64,000 bases of DNA from Akkermansia muciniphila (GTDB taxonomy: Bacteria; Verrucomicrobiota; Verrucomicrobiia; Limisphaerales; BJHT01), in contig CAMAUZ010000034.1 in the NCBI GenBank assembly GCA_945861535.1, positions 1 through 64,000 of the forward strand, in the 5' to 3' direction. Under the pieces are notes generated by a model. The model saw only the letters and a program-made list of their open reading frames with translations. It was not told the DNA's origin and did no database searches. Made by a program: the position numbers and the translations under genes. Below, in pieces: positions 27,802 through 37,439 of this stretch. The first letter of the stretch is position 1, and each line of letters begins with the position of its first letter.

Positions 27802-28673
27802 GGTTTGTAGGTCGAAGAGTTGGTCAAGTTTTCCCAGTCCTTGTTACCGAGCACCTGGGCGTTGCCACCCCCACCCGCCCACGTCAGCGTGCGCGAGTCA
27901 TGCAACTTGATCTGCGCCCCGTGGCCGTCGGCGAAGCCCATGCCGTAGGACTGGCGGTGGCGCACGCTGACGGAATCTGGCAGGCCGCTGTTGCCGACCA
28001 TGTCCACCACGAAAAAGCTGTCGTTGATGCTCTTTTCATTTTCATCAATGAACACCCAGCGGTCAGCGGGCTTGTCGACGTCAGACTCCTTGAACATCAC
28101 CTTGAAACCCGCCCCGCCGTTGAGAATGTCCCGTCCCGCCATGAAACAATTGGCGGAATAACTGCGGACCCTGGGCGCGCCGTTCCAGACGCTTTTATCA
28201 CTCGGGCAGCGGTACGCCTTGGGATCGCCGACATACCGATAGAACAGGGTCCGGGTGATCCCAAAGGTGTTAGTCGGATAGCCCATGGTCGCACCGTCGG
28301 TCGGCATGTAATAGAAGGCGCTGTCGTTCTGCACATCCCCTATCGCCCAGGCCTCGGGATTCTTGACGTTGCTCCCACCCCAAAAGCCCGTCCCCAGCGG
28401 ATTGTACCAGAGATGCGTCTGCACCAGCTCGTCATTGTATTCCGACGAGTAGAGCTTCCACGCCACCGCCATCTGCTTAAAATTGTTCATGCAAATCGTG
28501 CTGGTGGCCTTGAGCTTGGCGTTGGCCAGGGTCGGCAACAACATGCTCGCCAGAATGCCGATGATGGCGATCACCACGAGCAGTTCAATGAGGGTGAAGG
28601 CGGCGATGACGAAGCCGCGGGGTACGGAGCCGGCCAGACGCGGACCGTGTTCCCGATCAGGTTGCTGTTTCAT
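27798..28673 (-). CDS. type II secretion-type pseudopilin
   Basis: A 291-residue protein with an N-terminal methylation motif: processing is expected between A25 and F26 in AAFTLIELLVVIAIIGIL, with E30 at the conserved fifth position. Most prepilins have Gly before the cut; Ala is less common but allowed. After the hydrophobic helix comes ANAKLKATSTICMNNFKQM and a C-terminal domain with FADGHG, typical of the large PVC pseudopilin family. It is likely exported and assembled into or beside a pseudopilus; the role of this expanded family is unknown. No other secretion genes are nearby. Confidence 0.88.
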   Translation of the reverse strand: MKQQPDREHGPRLAGSVPRGFVIAAFTLIELLVVIAIIGILASMLLPTLANAKLKATSTICMNNFKQMAVAWKLYSSEYNDELVQTHLWYNPLGTGFWGGSNVKNPEAWAIGDVQNDSAFYYMPTDGATMGYPTNTFGITRTLFYRYVGDPKAYRCPSDKSVWNGAPRVRSYSANCFMAGRDILNGGAGFKVMFKESDVDKPADRWVFIDENEKSINDSFFVVDMVGNSGLPDSVSVRHRQSYGMGFADGHGAQIKLHDSRTLTWAGGGGNAQVLGNKDWENLTNSSTYKP

Positions 28674-28998
28674 ATCAAATCTTTAATCGTCTGCTGGAGC
28701 GGCCAACGCACATTCCATCCCCGGCAAATGCCGAAAGCTTTTTAGAGGTGGGCGAAGCTCTCTCCTCACGCCGGTGAATGCAAGCCCCGCGACAGCCCCG
28801 GGACTAAGTGAGAGGGGACTACGGATCTGCGCTCCGAAAGAAGGCGCGGAGGACGACGGCGACCATTGGCAGTCGGATGGAATCCCCCGACACCCAGTCG
28901 CGCCATGGCTCAGTTCGTTCTGGCGCGGCAAATTTCCCCTCGCACACGGGGCGCAAATCCCTAGCGTCGCGGCTCGAACCCAATTGTCTCAACCAACC
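28674..28998. other. divergent intergenic region
   Basis: Separates the pseudopilin (minus) from the exported epimerase (plus), so it should hold both promoters. A short imperfect stem (CGGCAAATGCCG, 28,722-28,733) is visible. No gene and no clear promoter seen. Confidence 0.4.
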
Positions 28999-29907
28999 AT
29001 GAACACCACCACTCGACGCACTTTCCTCAAACACGCTGGCCTCGGTCTCGGCGCGGCCGGACTCCTGCCCGCCACCGCCCGCGCCGCCGCGGCAGCAGCC
29101 GCGCCCAAGGCCGCGCTGCCGCTGTTTTCCAAGCCCGCAAAGATGCACCTCGGCACCGTGACGTACAATCTCGCGAAGGACTGGGATATCGCGACAATCA
29201 TCAAGAATTGCACCGCCGCGAAATTCGAGGGCGTCGAGTTGCGCACGACGCACAAGCACGGCGTGGAGGTGACGCTCTCGAAGCAGGAGCGCGCCGAGGT
29301 GAAGAAGCGCTTCGCCGATTCACCGGTGAAGCTGTGGAGCCTCGGCAGCGCCTTTGATTATCACACGCCTGACCAGGCCAAGCTGCGCAAGGACATCGAG
29401 GCCACCAAGGAGTACATGCTGCTTGCCGAGGACGTCGGCGCGACCGGCGTGAAGGTGCGGCCCAACGGTCTCCCCACGGAAGTCCCGGTCGAGAAGACGC
29501 TCGAACAGATCGGCCGCAGTCTGCGCGAACTCGGCGAGTTCGGGGCCAACCACGGGCAGGACATTCGCGTGGAAGTCCACGGCCGCGGTACCGAGCAACT
29601 CCCGCACATCAAGACGATGATGGACGTGGCCAACCATCCGCGGGTTGGTGTCTGTTGGAACTCGAATCCCACCGACCTCGACGGCGACGGCTTCGATGCG
29701 AATTTCGATCTCGTGAAGAACAAGATTTTCACCGTGCACCTGCGCGACATTTATCTGGAGGAGTATCCCTTCCGCCGGTTGTTCACGCGACTGAACGAGA
29801 TTGGCTTTACGGGCTTTTGCTTCGCCGAGATTCCGGAGAGCACCGACCCGGTGCGCGTGATGCACTATTACCGCAGCCTGTGGCTGGCGTATCAGGGGCT
29901 GCTCTGA
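28999..29907 (+). CDS. TAT-exported sugar phosphate isomerase/epimerase-like protein
   Basis: A 302-residue TIM-barrel protein of the xylose isomerase-like superfamily, with a twin-arginine signal at the start (TRRTFLKHAGLGLGAAG, cleavage probably in ARAAAAAAAP). Metal-ligand candidates are E in FEGVELRTTH, E/H in IRVEVHGRG, N/D in VCWNSNPTDL, H in FTVHLRD and E in CFAEIPEST. It therefore acts outside the cytoplasm, unlike the relative at 16,725. ATG 28999 is chosen because it begins the TAT signal; the open frame upstream to 28,774 is not protein-like. Confidence 0.85.
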   Translation: MNTTTRRTFLKHAGLGLGAAGLLPATARAAAAAAAPKAALPLFSKPAKMHLGTVTYNLAKDWDIATIIKNCTAAKFEGVELRTTHKHGVEVTLSKQERAEVKKRFADSPVKLWSLGSAFDYHTPDQAKLRKDIEATKEYMLLAEDVGATGVKVRPNGLPTEVPVEKTLEQIGRSLRELGEFGANHGQDIRVEVHGRGTEQLPHIKTMMDVANHPRVGVCWNSNPTDLDGDGFDANFDLVKNKIFTVHLRDIYLEEYPFRRLFTRLNEIGFTGFCFAEIPESTDPVRVMHYYRSLWLAYQGLL

Positions 29908-30090
29908 GATCGCCCGGAGCGCGGTGTTCGAACGGAAGTTCCCTCCGCCCGCCAACTCCGCCAGCTAAACTTGGTTATAGTGAATCACTTACAGGCATTT
30001 TGTGCTCGAATGTGTAGCCACTAAAACATATATAAAATACCATAATTCGCTCGCTATATTGCCTGTTCTGGCGAATACACTGAGCCCACG

Positions 30091-30213
30091 ATGTATCTCG
30101 ACACCGCCAGCGTCACCTCCGCCAAGGGCCGCCGCTACTCCCGCGTCCTCCTGCGCAGTTCGTACCGGGAGGCGGGCAAGGTCAAACATCGCACCCTCGG
30201 CAATCTTTCCCGG
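30091..30213 (+). pseudogene. IS1634-family transposase, N-terminal remnant
   Basis: About 41 residues (MYLDTASVTSAKGRRYSRVL, then LRSSYREAGKVKHRTLGNLS) match the start of IS1634-type transposases. The DDE part is missing, and after about 30,213 the frame becomes random. The AT-rich stretch 29,980-30,090 just upstream may be the left end of the element. No other gene is seen in 29,908-30,547. Confidence 0.7.
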
Positions 30214-30547
30214 TGCTCCACGGCCGCTGGTTTACTTCTTGACGGTCAAGGACAACCGGCGCGCGACCGTAAGCACACCGCACGTCATCGTGGGCGATGC
30301 CAGGAAGTGAGCCGCCGGGCAGTTGCATTCGCAACGGCGCGCCCCCGTTCCGGCCCAGCCATCCCCCGGAACGGATCACCGACAGGCCCGGCGCAGAATC
30401 GTAAACGCCAAGGTCAGGTTTGGCGCATCACCCCATGCAGCCGCCCGCCGGCGCGCCTGCGGGTCGGCCCACGCCACCTCGCGCCTATCCGCCGCATTGC
30501 GCAGTTTCAGCGTGCCGTTTGGCTCCGCACACAGCACGCGCCCGGGC

Positions 30548-33500
30548 TTACTTCACGGGCACCGCGATGGATTTGGAGGTGACGTTTCCAAACGGATCAC
30601 GGCAGGTGAGGGTCAGCGTGTAAGTGACGCCCTTCTTCGCGCGCAGCGACACTTCGTCGAGACTCTTCACGACGAAGTAAGTCTTGCCGTCGAGGCCCGC
30701 CGGGTCGGTGACCTTCACGGTCAGGGTGAATTTGAGGCCCGGGTTCCCATGGCAACTGTCCTCGACCACCCGCGTGACTTTGACCGTTACCATCTGGTTG
30801 TTCGCCGGGGATAATTTCACCGGCGCGACCGTCAGGCTGTGGATCTTCGGACCGCTGGTGTCCACGACGGTGAGCTTCTGGGCGCAGGTCGCCTTGTTGC
30901 CGCAACCGTCGGTCGCCGTCCAGGTCCGGGTGATTACTTTCACGATGGGCTGTGGTCCGTTCACCGACGTGTCCTTGTAAGTCAGTGTCACTTTGCCGCA
31001 GCCGGTCGCGGTCGTGGCGGTCGCCGTGCCGGTCTTCTCCGGGATGATGCCCGCGCCGCACTCGACCGTGCGATCCGGCGGGCAATGGATGACGATCGGA
31101 TTCACGACCCGGATGGTTTGCACCAACGTCGCGCGATTGGTTGCGGCATCCGTCGCCGTCCAGGTGCGCTTGATCGTTTTGATGAGCGGCACCGGGCCAC
31201 CCGTGGTCACGGCGTCCGTGTAGGCAATGCGCGGGAGCGCGGTGCAGTTGTCCGTCGCGGTCGGACGGCCGGTGGCCGCAGGATCGGTGGACTGTCCCAT
31301 GGCGATTTGCCGGTCTGCGGGACGCGTCAAGAACCGGGGCGCTTCGCCATCCGTGACCGTCACGGTAAAGCTGCACACGGCCACCGGCGCGGACGGCGCA
31401 CCCGCCCACAACGTGCAGGTCACGGTGTTCGTGCCCACGGGGAACTCGCTGCCCGAGGCGGGCACGCACACCAGCGTGGTTCCCGCGCCGTTGCGAACGG
31501 TCGGCGTGAACGTGACCTTCGCGCCGCAGCGGCCAGCGTCATTCCGCACCGTCTGATTCGCGGGACAGATGATTTGCGGCGCCAGCGCGTCGCCGAGGAA
31601 CAGGCTGTGGCTGCCACCGCCCGCAACGACGAGCACGCCGGACGCCATGATCGCGGCGGGTGGTGCCAGCACCCGGAAAACAACCACCGCGCCCCCGTCC
31701 ACCACCACTGGCGTCGGCACAAGCCGGTCGATGAATGTCCCGTCGCCCAACTGCCCGAAGCCATTCCAGCCCATCGCCCACAGCGTCCCGTCGTTCTTTA
31801 CGAACAGGCTGTGATCGGCCCCGCCTGCCACCACGAGCACGCTGCTCGCCACCTGCACGGGCGTGGTGCGTTGGAGCTGGGTTCCGTCACCCAGTTGCCC
31901 GCGGTCGTTGTTCCCCATCGCCCACAGCGTTCCGTCGGTCTTGATGAAGAGGCTGTGCGCGGAACCGGCCGCCACGGCGCGCACGCCGCTGACTACGAGC
32001 ACGGGCGTGTTCTGTTGCGCGGCCGAGCCGTCGCCCAACTGCCCCTCGGTGTTGCGGCCCATCGCCCACAACGTGCCGTCAATCTTCAGGAACAAACTGT
32101 GCGCCTCGCCCGCCGCCGCCTGCTGCACGCCGCTGGCAATCAGCACGGGACTCGTGCGCGCGCTGGTCGTGCCATCGCCCAACTGACCGGAGGAATTGTC
32201 ACCCATCGCCCACAGCGTGCCGTCCCGTTTCACGAACAGGCTGTGCCCGCCACCCGCCGCCGCCGTCGCCACCGCGCTGGCCACGGCCACCGGGTTGCTG
32301 CGATTGATCAAAGTGCCGTCACCCAACTGCCCGAAGGCATTGCCGCCCATCGCCCACAGCGTCCCGTCACGTTTCACGAACAGACTGTGCAACGCCCCGG
32401 CCGTCACCTCCGCCACGCCGGTCGCGACCGGCACGGGCGTGCTCTGGTCCACGCCGGTCCCGTCGCCCAACTGCCCCAGTTGATTGGCGCCCATCGCCAG
32501 GAGCGCGCCGTCGCGCTTCACGAACAAGCTATGCCCCACCATCGCATCGCCCCCGGCCGCCGCCGCGGCGACCTCGCTCGCCACGGGCACCGGCACGGGC
32601 CGGCCAAACGGCGAACCCGGCAGCGTTGTCCCGTCGCCCAACTGCCCGAGCCGGTTGTCGCCCAGCGCCCACAGCGTCAGGCTCAGCGGCCGCGCAACTG
32701 TGATCGTAAAGGTCTGCGTCGCGCTGTGGTCCACGCCGTCGTGCTCAGTGCCCCCGTCGTCCTGCACGTAAACGGACACCGTGGCCGTGCCAATCCCGCT
32801 GGCCGCCGGGGTGAAGGTCAAAGTGCCATCCGCGCCCACGGCGGGCTGGACGGCGAACATGCTGTTGCTGTTGTTCATCACCAGAAAGCTCACCATCTGC
32901 CCGGATTCATTGGCCGGCCCGGCGCTGAGCATCGTCGCCCAGCCCGGCACCACCTGCGCGCCTGAATTCTCGATCACCGTCTGGTTGGGACCCTTGGTGA
33001 AACCCGGCGCGTCGTTCACCGGGTTCACCGTCACCACGAACGTGTTCGTCACCGCCAGGCTGCCCCCGTCCGTTGCGCTCACGGCAATCTGGCTCGTCCC
33101 GTTGCCGTCGGGCGCGAAGGCCAGCGTCAGGTTCGTCCCCTGCGTGATCGTCGCCGTCACCAGCGCCGTGTTCGTGTTCCCGACCACCGCGTAGATCAGG
33201 CTCGCGGCCGGCGTTTCCGTGTCGGTGAAGACGGCCGTGAGATCGCGCACCACGTTCGCCGCGTCCTCGTTCACCGCAAAATCCACGATGGGCCCGGCCA
33301 CGGTCGGCGCCGTGTTCGGCAACACATACGTGAACAGCGTGTTCGCCCCATTGGGGCCAACCGGGGTGGTGACGACCACGCTCGCGGTGCCGGCGGCGCC
33401 CGCCGGGGTGGTGCAGGTGATCGTCGTGGCGTTGACGACCACGACACTCGTCGCGGCGGCGCCGCCGATGGTCACGCCCGTGGCCCCGGTGAGGGCCGTG

Positions 33501-33769
33501 CCGGTGATCGTCACGCTCGTGCCGCCCGCCGGGCTGCCGCTGGTGGGAGCTATGGCGGTCACGGTGGGCGCGTCCGGGGCGTTAAAACCTGCCGCCAGCG
33601 CCACGAGGTAGGCGTTGACCGCCGGGTCATTGGTCGGGACCGATGCGATCAATGGCAGGTGGGTAAGATAGAGGTTGTCCCAGACCTGCAACGCCCGCTT
33701 CTGGTTGGCCAAAAACATCCACTCCGCATCCAGCATGATCCAAGTGAGCTTCTCCATCGAGAGGACCAA
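30548..33769 (-). CDS. giant secreted protein, C-terminal part (TIG, cadherin-like, RCC1, HYR)
   Basis: The open frame of 1073 residues is the downstream part of one gene whose N-terminal part lies at 33627-37439 in another frame. In order: a helical segment; an IPT/TIG domain (about 75-160); cadherin-like domains (about 165-360, with NAPTV- and NDAPGF-type starts); seven RCC1 repeats (about 363-725), each with GQLGDG and HSLF(V/L)K(R/N/T)DGTLWAMG; then HYR-like domains (CPANQTV, FLTRPADRQIAMGQS, HCPPDRTVECG) to the end. It was probably exported and used for surface or matrix binding. No sorting signal such as PEP-CTERM is visible. The start shown is only the first ATG after the break. Confidence 0.75.
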   Translation of the reverse strand: MVLSMEKLTWIMLDAEWMFLANQKRALQVWDNLYLTHLPLIASVPTNDPAVNAYLVALAAGFNAPDAPTVTAIAPTSGSPAGGTSVTITGTALTGATGVTIGGAAATSVVVVNATTITCTTPAGAAGTASVVVTTPVGPNGANTLFTYVLPNTAPTVAGPIVDFAVNEDAANVVRDLTAVFTDTETPAASLIYAVVGNTNTALVTATITQGTNLTLAFAPDGNGTSQIAVSATDGGSLAVTNTFVVTVNPVNDAPGFTKGPNQTVIENSGAQVVPGWATMLSAGPANESGQMVSFLVMNNSNSMFAVQPAVGADGTLTFTPAASGIGTATVSVYVQDDGGTEHDGVDHSATQTFTITVARPLSLTLWALGDNRLGQLGDGTTLPGSPFGRPVPVPVASEVAAAAAGGDAMVGHSLFVKRDGALLAMGANQLGQLGDGTGVDQSTPVPVATGVAEVTAGALHSLFVKRDGTLWAMGGNAFGQLGDGTLINRSNPVAVASAVATAAAGGGHSLFVKRDGTLWAMGDNSSGQLGDGTTSARTSPVLIASGVQQAAAGEAHSLFLKIDGTLWAMGRNTEGQLGDGSAAQQNTPVLVVSGVRAVAAGSAHSLFIKTDGTLWAMGNNDRGQLGDGTQLQRTTPVQVASSVLVVAGGADHSLFVKNDGTLWAMGWNGFGQLGDGTFIDRLVPTPVVVDGGAVVVFRVLAPPAAIMASGVLVVAGGGSHSLFLGDALAPQIICPANQTVRNDAGRCGAKVTFTPTVRNGAGTTLVCVPASGSEFPVGTNTVTCTLWAGAPSAPVAVCSFTVTVTDGEAPRFLTRPADRQIAMGQSTDPAATGRPTATDNCTALPRIAYTDAVTTGGPVPLIKTIKRTWTATDAATNRATLVQTIRVVNPIVIHCPPDRTVECGAGIIPEKTGTATATTATGCGKVTLTYKDTSVNGPQPIVKVITRTWTATDGCGNKATCAQKLTVVDTSGPKIHSLTVAPVKLSPANNQMVTVKVTRVVEDSCHGNPGLKFTLTVKVTDPAGLDGKTYFVVKSLDEVSLRAKKGVTYTLTLTCRDPFGNVTSKSIAVPVK

Positions 33770-36700
33770 CTTTCCGGCCGCCGCTTCTTCTGCCGTTTTC
33801 CGGGGGGACGATTTTCAGCCGCGGCGTGGTCAGGAGCAGGAGCAGGTCGCTGAATCGCCTCTCGGCATCCGCCTTGATCTTGGCGATGAACGAGGGTGAT
33901 TTCATGTCGTCCTTGGTGATCGTCCCCACGAAGTTTTGAATGTTGAGTTCGATCGACTTCAGTAGCTTCAGTTGCAAATTCGGTGAATTCAGCAACACGC
34001 CCTTGGGGGCAAAGGCATTGGCCCAAATTCCGCAAATCTCCGCATCCACCAACGAGGAAGACAGCGGTGGGACGTTGGAAACAATGCTCGGCGCAGAGAT
34101 GGGATACAGGGCCATGTTGGTCGCCTCGGTCCGGCACAGGAAGGCCGCCAGACGGGCAACGATGGCCTGAACTGTATCCACGCTCTGAGCCACCGAGACC
34201 GTGGTGCTCGGGCTGTTGGCCGGGGCGAGGTTCCCGGCCACGTCACTCGCCGTTCCGGCGGCAATCGTGATGCCCAAGGTCCCCGCACCCGTGATGCTGC
34301 TGATCGTCACCGTGCGCGTCGTGCCCGTGCCCGCATCCACCGTCACCGTGCCGTTGGCCGTGCCGGTTTTGTTCAAGGTGATGTTCCCCACGGCCAGGGT
34401 GCTCGCGTTAAACGCCGCGTCCGCATACGTCACGGTGTAGGTGATGGGACCGGCCGTCGTGCTGCTGGCGGAGGGGGCGCCGACGCTGATCGTCGGGGCC
34501 GTCGTGTCCACGAGGACCGTCGTCGTGGTGGGCGGCGTGAAGGTGAGCGTGGCGGCCGTGGTGCCCGCCTTGATCGAGCCGTCGTTGAGCGCCAACGGCG
34601 ACGTGGAGGCGATGCCGTCCGTGTCCGTGTCCCCGGCCAACACGGTGTAGGTGAAGACCAGCGCGGTGCTGCCGCTGCCGCTGGCGTAGGTGGCGTTGAC
34701 GGACGAGGCGCCGATGGTCAATGGCAACGTCGGCGTCCCGTCGATGGTGTCCACCGTCACCGCGGCGCTGAAGTTCACCGTGAAGCTCAGGCTCTGCCCC
34801 GCCTGGTAGCTCCCCGCAGACGGCCCGGTCGCGCCGGTGATGGTAAGCGCGGCGGCCACAAATTCATCCGCGCCGATGTCAGGCGTGGTGGCGCTGCGCG
34901 ACTGGCCGTCGAAGTCGGCGGGCACGGCGGGCAAGGGGCGACCGGCGTTGTTCGCCGGGCTGGTGACGGGAATGTGCAGGTCCACGGTCGTCGCATCGCC
35001 GGTGGGATTCAGAAAGAGCGGGTCGGTGTTCAGGCTGTTCGCGTCCTGCCCGGTCACGGTCCTCCAGGCGGCGAGGCTGGTGACGTCGGCGCCATTGTAG
35101 AAACCGAATACGCCGCCGGTGCCGCTGGCGAGGAAGAGGTTGCCGTCTGCCATCAGTCCGGTGGGGTTCACGGTCGTGCCGCCGTAGGTCACGGCGTAGT
35201 GCTTGCCAGTGGCCGTGCCGCTCCTGCTGCGGGCGTTGACGAAGATGTTGTTCTTGTAAGTGCGGGCGTTGCTCACACCCGTCGAGTAAAAAGCGTAGGA
35301 GTTGCCCGCGCCCGAGGTCTGCGTGCCGCCGACATAGACGGAGTTGTGGTAGAAGTTCCGGCCCTCGCTTACGGAGTAGTCATAAATGCCGTACAGCGAG
35401 CCTGCGGATATCTCAGAGGCGCCGCTCGCATCAAAACCCACGCACACTATGTTGTTCTGTGCCTTAAAATCTCCAGCGACAAACATCATACCAATCGGGC
35501 TAATGTTTGGGAGGGTGTTGGCGCCCGTGATGCTATGCACCAGATTCCGCGAAATATCATGCCCATCGGTGGCTCCCCCATAGAAATATATCCCGGTTGG
35601 GCTAGAATTTCCGGCAGCGGCGCTGCTGGCGATCGAATGCACGGTGTTTTGCGCGATGGTTTGGCCTGCCACGAGAGAAGAAGTCACGCGGTGGAAGATG
35701 CCAGCGATAACGGCTACATCAGAATATCGGTCCCGGCGCGCCCCGGAAATGTTGCGGACAGTGTTGCCCGTGATGGTGTTCAACCCGGCTCTGGTGCAGA
35801 TGCCGCAAGTAAGATCACCCTCGCTGCTGGTAACCCCCTTGTAGTTATTGTTGAGGTTGGCCACCGTGTTGCCCGTGATGATCGCGCTAGTAGGGCTTCT
35901 ACTTTGAATACCCACGACAAACTGAAAAGAAAAGACACCACCGGCAGTGGGTGTTGCCGCGGTGCTGGAGTTGATGCTGTTCGCGGTGGTGGTGCTGCCC
36001 ACGGTGTTGTTGCTGATGGTGTTCGCCCCGGCGGTGACATCGATGCCTACAACCGAGGCCCTTCCACTGTTAATCGACGTGGCGACCGTGATCGAACCAA
36101 TGGCGTTGCCCACGATAGCCACCGTGCCGCTGCTCGCCGAGCTGATGCCGGTGCTGGTGCCGTTACTAGCATAGGTGACGGAGACCGACCCAGTCCCGGT
36201 GCCGCTGCCGATGGTATTGCCCGTCGCCGTGCCAATGTTCACCGAGCCGGCCTCCACATGAATCCCCAACCAAGCCGACCCTCCGGCGCTAAGCGTCCAG
36301 ACGAAATTCCGGATGGTATTCCCCTGCACGCTGCTCGGCGTGATGGTGCCAACATTGAGCCGGATACCTTGGAAATAATTCAACACCGTCGTGCCGGTCG
36401 TCGTCCATTTCTGCGTGGTGACGGCGGCACCGGGCGAATCCCCGCCGATGAAGTTGCCCGTCACGGTGAAGTTGTTGCCGGAGGCATTGTTGACGTAGAT
36501 CGCCTGGGTGTTCACCGGCACGGAACTCGTGCCGGCGGCCGCGCGGGTGGCGGTCTGGTAAAAGCTGTTGCCGGTGAGGGTCCAGTCGGTGTTGCCGGCG
36601 TCGAGCCGCACGCCCGCCGCGTCCACGAGGGCGGCGTAGAAATTGAAGATGTTGCAGTTGGAGACCGTGTTGCCGCTGTTGTTCTGCGCCGTGGTGCCGG

Positions 36701-37439
36701 TGGAGCCGGCCGCGTAGATGCCGTTGGCCGGAGTGCTCGCGCCGTCGCCGATGTCGCAGTGGTCGATCGTGTTGTTGTCGTTGCCGTTCGCGCCCGTGGT
36801 GGTGCTGAAGACGACCGTGCCGCTGTTGGTGCTGGTGTTCACGCCCCGGAGCGTGGTGTAGGTGATGGTGTTGCCGCCGGCCTCATTGATGAGACGCAGC
36901 GCCACGCCGCTGGCGCTGGTGTTCGCGATGGTGAGCTGCGAGGCCGCCCCGCCGCCGCTCCCGGCATTGCTCCCCACGCCGCCGGGCCGCCCGTCGATGG
37001 TCACAAACTGCGCGCCATTCAAATCCACCGTCGTCGTGCCCGCGCTGCTGAGGGAGAGCGCCGTCGCACCGCTGGCCGGGCGGATGGTGAGGGTGTTCAT
37101 CGCGCTCGCGCCAGTGAGCGCCGGGACGGTGAGCGGGAAGGTCTCCACGGTGCCGAGGTAGGCGGGCTGCAGCTCCAGCACAAGCGCCCCGCCCAGCGTC
37201 TGCATCTGGATGTCCACGATGGCGGCACCGATGCTGGTGTAGTCCCCGGTGGGACCGACAGACTTCGTGCCCGAGAGCGGGGCCGCATTCGCCGGTCCGG
37301 CGCCCAGGCCCAGACACAACAGGGCGCCGAGGAGCAGCGCGGACCAGCCCCGGCGGAGACCGGCGGGCAAGCGGGGTTGGCGGAGGGACGGCACATTCAC
37401 AAGGTGGCGCTGCCGGTGCAGGATGGAGGATAGGTTCAT
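33627..37439 (-). CDS. giant secreted protein, N-terminal part (beta-helix, Ig-like), frameshifted
   Basis: From ATG 37439 the first 1210 or so residues read normally: a long signal peptide (RRGWSALLLGALLCLGLGAG, then PANAAP); a right-handed beta-helix region (about 55-850) rich in GNTV/GNTI turns; PDIGADEF at its end; Ig-like domains (about 860-1090); and a helical module (VDTVQAIVARLAAFL...). At the C6 run (minus strand of 33802-33807) the frame changes, and the remaining residues to 33,627 are unlike protein. Deleting one C joins IVP to RKTAEEAAAGKLVLSMEKL and the downstream frame, giving one protein of about 2296 residues. Confidence 0.75.
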   Translation of the reverse strand: MNLSSILHRQRHLVNVPSLRQPRLPAGLRRGWSALLLGALLCLGLGAGPANAAPLSGTKSVGPTGDYTSIGAAIVDIQMQTLGGALVLELQPAYLGTVETFPLTVPALTGASAMNTLTIRPASGATALSLSSAGTTTVDLNGAQFVTIDGRPGGVGSNAGSGGGAASQLTIANTSASGVALRLINEAGGNTITYTTLRGVNTSTNSGTVVFSTTTGANGNDNNTIDHCDIGDGASTPANGIYAAGSTGTTAQNNSGNTVSNCNIFNFYAALVDAAGVRLDAGNTDWTLTGNSFYQTATRAAAGTSSVPVNTQAIYVNNASGNNFTVTGNFIGGDSPGAAVTTQKWTTTGTTVLNYFQGIRLNVGTITPSSVQGNTIRNFVWTLSAGGSAWLGIHVEAGSVNIGTATGNTIGSGTGTGSVSVTYASNGTSTGISSASSGTVAIVGNAIGSITVATSINSGRASVVGIDVTAGANTISNNTVGSTTTANSINSSTAATPTAGGVFSFQFVVGIQSRSPTSAIITGNTVANLNNNYKGVTSSEGDLTCGICTRAGLNTITGNTVRNISGARRDRYSDVAVIAGIFHRVTSSLVAGQTIAQNTVHSIASSAAAGNSSPTGIYFYGGATDGHDISRNLVHSITGANTLPNISPIGMMFVAGDFKAQNNIVCVGFDASGASEISAGSLYGIYDYSVSEGRNFYHNSVYVGGTQTSGAGNSYAFYSTGVSNARTYKNNIFVNARSRSGTATGKHYAVTYGGTTVNPTGLMADGNLFLASGTGGVFGFYNGADVTSLAAWRTVTGQDANSLNTDPLFLNPTGDATTVDLHIPVTSPANNAGRPLPAVPADFDGQSRSATTPDIGADEFVAAALTITGATGPSAGSYQAGQSLSFTVNFSAAVTVDTIDGTPTLPLTIGASSVNATYASGSGSTALVFTYTVLAGDTDTDGIASTSPLALNDGSIKAGTTAATLTFTPPTTTTVLVDTTAPTISVGAPSASSTTAGPITYTVTYADAAFNASTLAVGNITLNKTGTANGTVTVDAGTGTTRTVTISSITGAGTLGITIAAGTASDVAGNLAPANSPSTTVSVAQSVDTVQAIVARLAAFLCRTEATNMALYPISAPSIVSNVPPLSSSLVDAEICGIWANAFAPKGVLLNSPNLQLKLLKSIELNIQNFVGTITKDDMKSPSFIAKIKADAERRFSDLLLLLTTPRLKIVPPENGRRSGGRKVGPLDGEAHLDHAGCGVDVFGQPEAGVAGLGQPLSYPPAIDRIGPDQ

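Noticed and set aside
30839..32965. 708-residue plus-strand frame opposite the RCC1 protein
   Set aside because: His/Arg/Ala-rich composition of a shadow frame; the minus strand has clear RCC1 and HYR domains.
34974..37433. 819-residue plus-strand frame opposite the beta-helix protein
   Set aside because: Shadow frame without domains; the minus-strand beta-helix repeats and signal peptide are convincing.
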